A stretch of 64,000 bases of DNA from an uncultured Bacteroidota bacterium. GTDB lineage: Bacteria > Bacteroidota > Bacteroidia > Flavobacteriales > Flavobacteriaceae. Positions 61,110-64,000 of the stretch are shown piece by piece. Position 1 is the first letter of the stretch, and each line of letters begins with the position of its first letter. The DNA is taken from the NCBI GenBank assembly GCA_902510415.1, contig CABXBH010000003.1:35522-99521 (forward strand). The letters are read 5' to 3'. A program made the translations under genes and the position numbers. Below the pieces are notes generated by a model. That model was given only the letters and a program-made list of their open reading frames with translations, was not told the origin of the DNA and ran no database searches.

Positions 61110-61280
61110 ATGAAAAAGCTAATACTCATTTTGGTAATTATCATAGCTACATTAAATCTATTATATACTTTTGGTTATCAAGGTGAGCCAATGAGTCAAT
61201 TTGAGTTTCTGACTCGAACACTTGGGAGTATAACTGCTATCTTAGGTGGTCTATTTTTATTAATAAAGAAACTTAAATGA
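61110..61280 (+). CDS. 56-aa membrane protein (not in track)
   Basis: MKKLILILVIIIATLNLLYTFGYQGEPMSQFEFLTRTLGSITAILGGLFLLIKKLK*; preceded by accaacatacaatATG. Confidence 0.45.
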   Translation: MKKLILILVIIIATLNLLYTFGYQGEPMSQFEFLTRTLGSITAILGGLFLLIKKLK

Positions 61281-61299
61281 AAAAGCTAATACTATAATT

Positions 61300-61401
61300 A
61301 TGTACGAAATTTACAAAGATATGACCCTTTGGGATTTGGCTTTTATAGTTTTTTTAAGTGTTATTTTTACTGCTTATAATTATTACAAAAAGAAAAAATG
61401 A
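61300..61401 (+). CDS. 33-aa single-TM protein, candidate (not in track)
   Basis: MYEIYKDMTLWDLAFIVFLSVIFTAYNYYKKKK*. Confidence 0.35.
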   Translation: MYEIYKDMTLWDLAFIVFLSVIFTAYNYYKKKK

Positions 61402-61423
61402 AAAACAACTAACAAAAAGGCTT

Positions 61424-61573
61424 ATGGAAATTTTTGATGACTTAGGTTTTGAGGAAATTGTTTCTACACTGTTGGTTATTGCTGTAATTGTCTATTTTAC
61501 ATACGTACGTGTTAAGTATTTGTTTAGGGGTGTTAAAAAGAAGAAGGACAAAGTAACACACGATAAACCATAA
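61424..61573 (+). CDS. 49-aa single-TM protein whose C-terminus runs into the intergenic repeat
   Basis: MEIFDDLGFEEIVSTLLVIAVIVYFTYVRVKYLFRGVKKKKDKVTHDKP*; start more plausible than 61358. Confidence 0.45.
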   Translation: MEIFDDLGFEEIVSTLLVIAVIVYFTYVRVKYLFRGVKKKKDKVTHDKP

Positions 61574-61603
61574 ACAACTTTTTCACTAACTTGTAGATAC
61601 ATT
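61553..61603 (+). repeat. intergenic repeat copy overlapping the end of an ORF
   Basis: gtaacacacgataaaccataaacaactttttcactaacttgtagatacatta. Confidence 0.9.
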
Positions 61604-61618
61604 ACACAACTACATACT

Positions 61619-61993
61619 ATGCTTGAAGTTCCTGACTACTCAAAAATATTTGATAAATACTATGATGTTTTAAAAGATAAAATAATTAGATATGCTAAAG
61701 GAAATTTAGAAGGTGTACCTAAATTTTTTACTGAAAAGTATAATCACGATGACCCAAATTGCAATATAGAAGAATCTATTCAGGACTTTTTGGGCAGTGA
61801 ATTAAGGGATATTCTTCCTAAAATGCACAGTGAAAGGATAGAGCTTGAAAATGAGGAGGTTGGAGACGATGAAGATGAAGCTTGGGAATGTGGTTTTTGG
61901 GGTGATTGTGACGAAGAGTGGGGCTACCTGATGAATGATATAATTAGCAACATAGTTGAAACGGAGAAGCTTGCAACACACGATAAATTATAA
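61619..61993 (+). CDS. acidic hypothetical protein whose C-terminus runs into the intergenic repeat
   Basis: Intact 124-aa ORF ending ...EKLATHDKL*. Confidence 0.55.
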   Translation: MLEVPDYSKIFDKYYDVLKDKIIRYAKGNLEGVPKFFTEKYNHDDPNCNIEESIQDFLGSELRDILPKMHSERIELENEEVGDDEDEAWECGFWGDCDEEWGYLMNDIISNIVETEKLATHDKL

Positions 61994-62024
61994 ACAACTT
62001 TTTCACTAACTTATAGATACATTA
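61973..62024 (+). repeat. intergenic repeat copy overlapping the end of an ORF
   Basis: gcaacacacgataaattataaacaactttttcactaacttatagatacatta. Confidence 0.9.
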
Positions 62025-62082
62025 ACCTACTTAATAGAAATGTAATTATTAAGTAAGAAATAATGCTTAACCAACATACGAT

Positions 62083-62271
62083 ATGAATAAGTTAAAAGAT
62101 GCAAGAGACGTTTTAGGTGCAATATGGATTATAAGTATTGTTGTTCGAATTATTAGTAAAGTAACCGATTTATATGTTATGCCAAAATGGAGTGGTTATA
62201 TGATAATGGGAATTATTTTTACAGTTGCTATATTATCTGCATATATCTATTTTAAAGAAAAAAAGAAATGA
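62083..62271 (+). CDS. small membrane protein
   Basis: 62 aa, two hydrophobic segments; preceded by accaacatacgatATG. Confidence 0.5.
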   Translation: MNKLKDARDVLGAIWIISIVVRIISKVTDLYVMPKWSGYMIMGIIFTVAILSAYIYFKEKKK

Positions 62272-62292
62272 AAAAGCTAATACTATTACAAT

Positions 62293-63015
62293 TTACAGTT
62301 CTCTTTTATATGTATAAACTGCATTTACATAATCATATTGCATAGTATTATCATCAGTAAAAATAATATAAATATCAGAAGCTGTTAGAGCGTTTGAACC
62401 ACCTTCAATATAAACTAGCTCATAATAACCATCTTGTACAGACCACGTACCTGTATATTGATTTTCTTCACATCCACTAGATGACAAGCTCCAATAGTCT
62501 AAAAAAGTGCCATCATCTCTAAATTCCATAAATAATTCAGGGCAATACCTTTCATTATCATAAGTGGTTAAATAATCTCCTAATAATTCAGAATAATAAA
62601 ACCAATAGTCTATAACACTACTTTCGGTTTCTGTAGATTTTCTACCGATAACATCTCCTCCTCTGTCATCAACCTCATTATAGTATGAGCCATAGCTAGA
62701 ACTCTCTTCCAATTGACCGTTGAATTCTCCAACAGCTGAATCTCTAATTAATGTTGCTTGAAACATTCCATCAGTATCGACACTTCCTTCCAAATTGTAA
62801 ATTATATTATTTTCTAAAGAAGTAAGAGACCCAATTAGCTGTCCATATTCATTAACTGAAACAATCCAACTTCCATTTTCTTCTTGCACAAATGAACCAG
62901 ACCAGAGTCCTTTAAATTCAGATTCAGTATTGGAGATTGCAAGATTATTTGCAGGCTCATTGGAGCAATTAAAAACAGAAACTGTTACCAAAAATATATA
63001 TAGTAGTTTTTTCAT
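62293..63015 (-). CDS. lipoprotein of unknown function
   Basis: MKKLLYIFLVTVSVFNCSNEP lipobox start at 63015. Confidence 0.7.
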   Translation of the reverse strand: MKKLLYIFLVTVSVFNCSNEPANNLAISNTESEFKGLWSGSFVQEENGSWIVSVNEYGQLIGSLTSLENNIIYNLEGSVDTDGMFQATLIRDSAVGEFNGQLEESSSYGSYYNEVDDRGGDVIGRKSTETESSVIDYWFYYSELLGDYLTTYDNERYCPELFMEFRDDGTFLDYWSLSSSGCEENQYTGTWSVQDGYYELVYIEGGSNALTASDIYIIFTDDNTMQYDYVNAVYTYKREL

Positions 63016-63421
63016 ACCCCCAAGGTACAATAATTTTAAAAGAGAAGGATATGGGAAGTTCTAACTTTGGTGGGTAGTGGTTTAATATGTTCTTCCATAC
63101 TACATACATAAAAGCAATTTACAATTGCATCTTTTAACATATATAAACCTACCCTACTAACATACTTTTCTACAAAGTTAAAGTTCAATACAGGATACCT
63201 ATGTTTGATTAATCAATTTTTTTCAAATATATATGACAAGCAGAGTAGGTTGTTTATTGGATGTGTATGTATGATACATAACGTACTTAGTTGTTTAAGG
63301 TATATATACTTACTATATATAGTATATATAATGTATAGAGCAACATACGAACTATCAATATCCTTGTTTCTTACTTGACAAATCCTAAACAACTTACTAC
63401 CTTAACTAAAAATAATTCAGG

Positions 63422-64000
63422 ATGAAAAAACTTTTTACACTTTTAGCATTAACTATCTCATTTAGTATGAATGGACAAATGGACGATCATAGCGCTGGCA
63501 CTTCAGCAGGATTTTTTGCCGTAGCAATGGGGTATGATACAGCAGCAAGTGGAGACTATTCTACAGCTATGGGAAAAACCACAACTGCAAATGGAATTGA
63601 ATCTACAGCAATGGGAAGGAGTACAACAGCAAGTGGAAGTCGTTCTACAGCAATGGGAGGTTACACAACAGCAAATGGATATGCTTCTACAGCAATGGGA
63701 TATAGCACTAACGCAAATGGAAATTATTCTACAGCAATGGGGTATTATACAACAGCGAGTGATTATGCCTCAACTGTCATTGGACAATATAATTCTTCAG
63801 GCTCTTCTGTTTCAGCATTTTTAGGTGATGTTTCATTTTCTACATCTGCCCCCGCTTTTGTGATTGGAAATGGAGCAGATGCATCCAATAAATCGGATGC
63901 TTTTAAGGTAATGTTTAATGGTGATGCTACAGTTAGTAATGACTTAACAGTAAGTGGAGATGTAGTGATTTCATCCGATGCAAGATTAAAGTCAAACATC
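63422..64000 (+). CDS. YadA-head-like repeat protein with beginning of a peptidase S74/intramolecular chaperone-like domain (truncated by window end)
   Basis: Signal peptide MKKLFTLLALTISFSMNGQ; repeats STAMGxxTTAxGxx; C-terminal SSDARLKSNI typical of S74 start. Frame differs from the supplied 63534 ORF. Confidence 0.88.
   Translation, partial: MKKLFTLLALTISFSMNGQMDDHSAGTSAGFFAVAMGYDTAASGDYSTAMGKTTTANGIESTAMGRSTTASGSRSTAMGGYTTANGYASTAMGYSTNANGNYSTAMGYYTTASDYASTVIGQYNSSGSSVSAFLGDVSFSTSAPAFVIGNGADASNKSDAFKVMFNGDATVSNDLTVSGDVVISSDARLKSNI
63520..63785 (+). repeat. 42-nt (14-aa) tandem repeats coding for YadA-head-like units
   Basis: tctacagcaatggga...acaacagcaagtgga... repeated about six times. 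Confidence 0.85.

Noticed and set aside
57642-62024. CRISPR array
   Set aside because: Repeat spacing is irregular (hundreds of bp to ~2.5 kb) with coding sequence between; no short regular spacers and no cas genes.
53781-62024. The 52-bp repeat as a canonical Bacteroidota promoter
   Set aside because: TAACTTG in the core resembles a -7 element (TAnnTTTG), but one base is missing and no TTG is seen at the right upstream distance; promoter function is possible but not supported enough to call.
57600-62300. Integron cassette array (attC sites)
   Set aside because: Repeat-separated small ORFs look cassette-like, but I could not find clear attC core sites (RYYYAAC / GTTRRRY) or the expected imperfect palindrome, and no integrase is in the window. 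Kept only as a general gene-shuffling hypothesis.
63534-63824. Supplied ORF MIQQQVETILQLWEKPQLQ...
   Set aside because: Out-of-frame shadow of the YadA-like repeat coding sequence; the true frame starts at 63422 with signal peptide and continuous repeats.
63763-63999. Minus-strand ORF MFDFNLASDEITTSPLTVKS...
   Set aside because: Antisense shadow of the YadA/S74 gene with no independent support.
63422-64000. Prophage tail-fibre gene
   Set aside because: S74-like sequence occurs in phage fibres, but there is a Sec signal peptide and no phage genes are visible nearby.

Overview
AT-rich chromosomal window, apparently from a marine Flavobacteriia-like Bacteroidota: SusC/SusD, Bacteroidota-type lipoproteins and a flavobacterial menaquinone cluster. 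Order of contents: (1) 1-13.5 kb, a polysaccharide utilization locus with a truncated SusC, SusD, two discoidin-like surface lipoproteins and three tandem GH92 alpha-mannosidases, closed by tRNA-Pro(GGG). (2) 13.5-34.9 kb, mostly housekeeping or ordinary genes: cupin, SDR, secreted lipoproteins, FAS1 protein, the men cluster (ubiE/menG-F-D-B-A-C-E), Csp, DUF5916, AMP nucleosidase, and a DUF5117-type metalloprotease that appears to lack an internal segment. (3) 35.3-39.9 kb, a lipoprotein with six acidic tandem repeats, a Kazal-type lipoprotein, a flavin monooxygenase and OsmC. (4) 39.9-53.7 kb, an accessory island and the most likely multi-gene system: a DUF2779 nuclease-like protein, a PD-(D/E)XK-like protein, a 1598-aa signal-peptide/multi-TM/STAND-type ATPase, two small unknown proteins, and a tight MoxR ATPase - duplicated LRR protein - DUF2201/VWA operon. 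(5) 53.8-62.3 kb, an array of very small, mostly membrane or secreted ORFs separated by near-identical intergenic repeats, with a nearly identical signal-peptide leader DNA reused in front of unrelated genes and left as truncated remnants. (6) A YadA-head-like repeat protein running into an S74-like chaperone start at the window end. All domain calls are by eye from the translations; no search was run.
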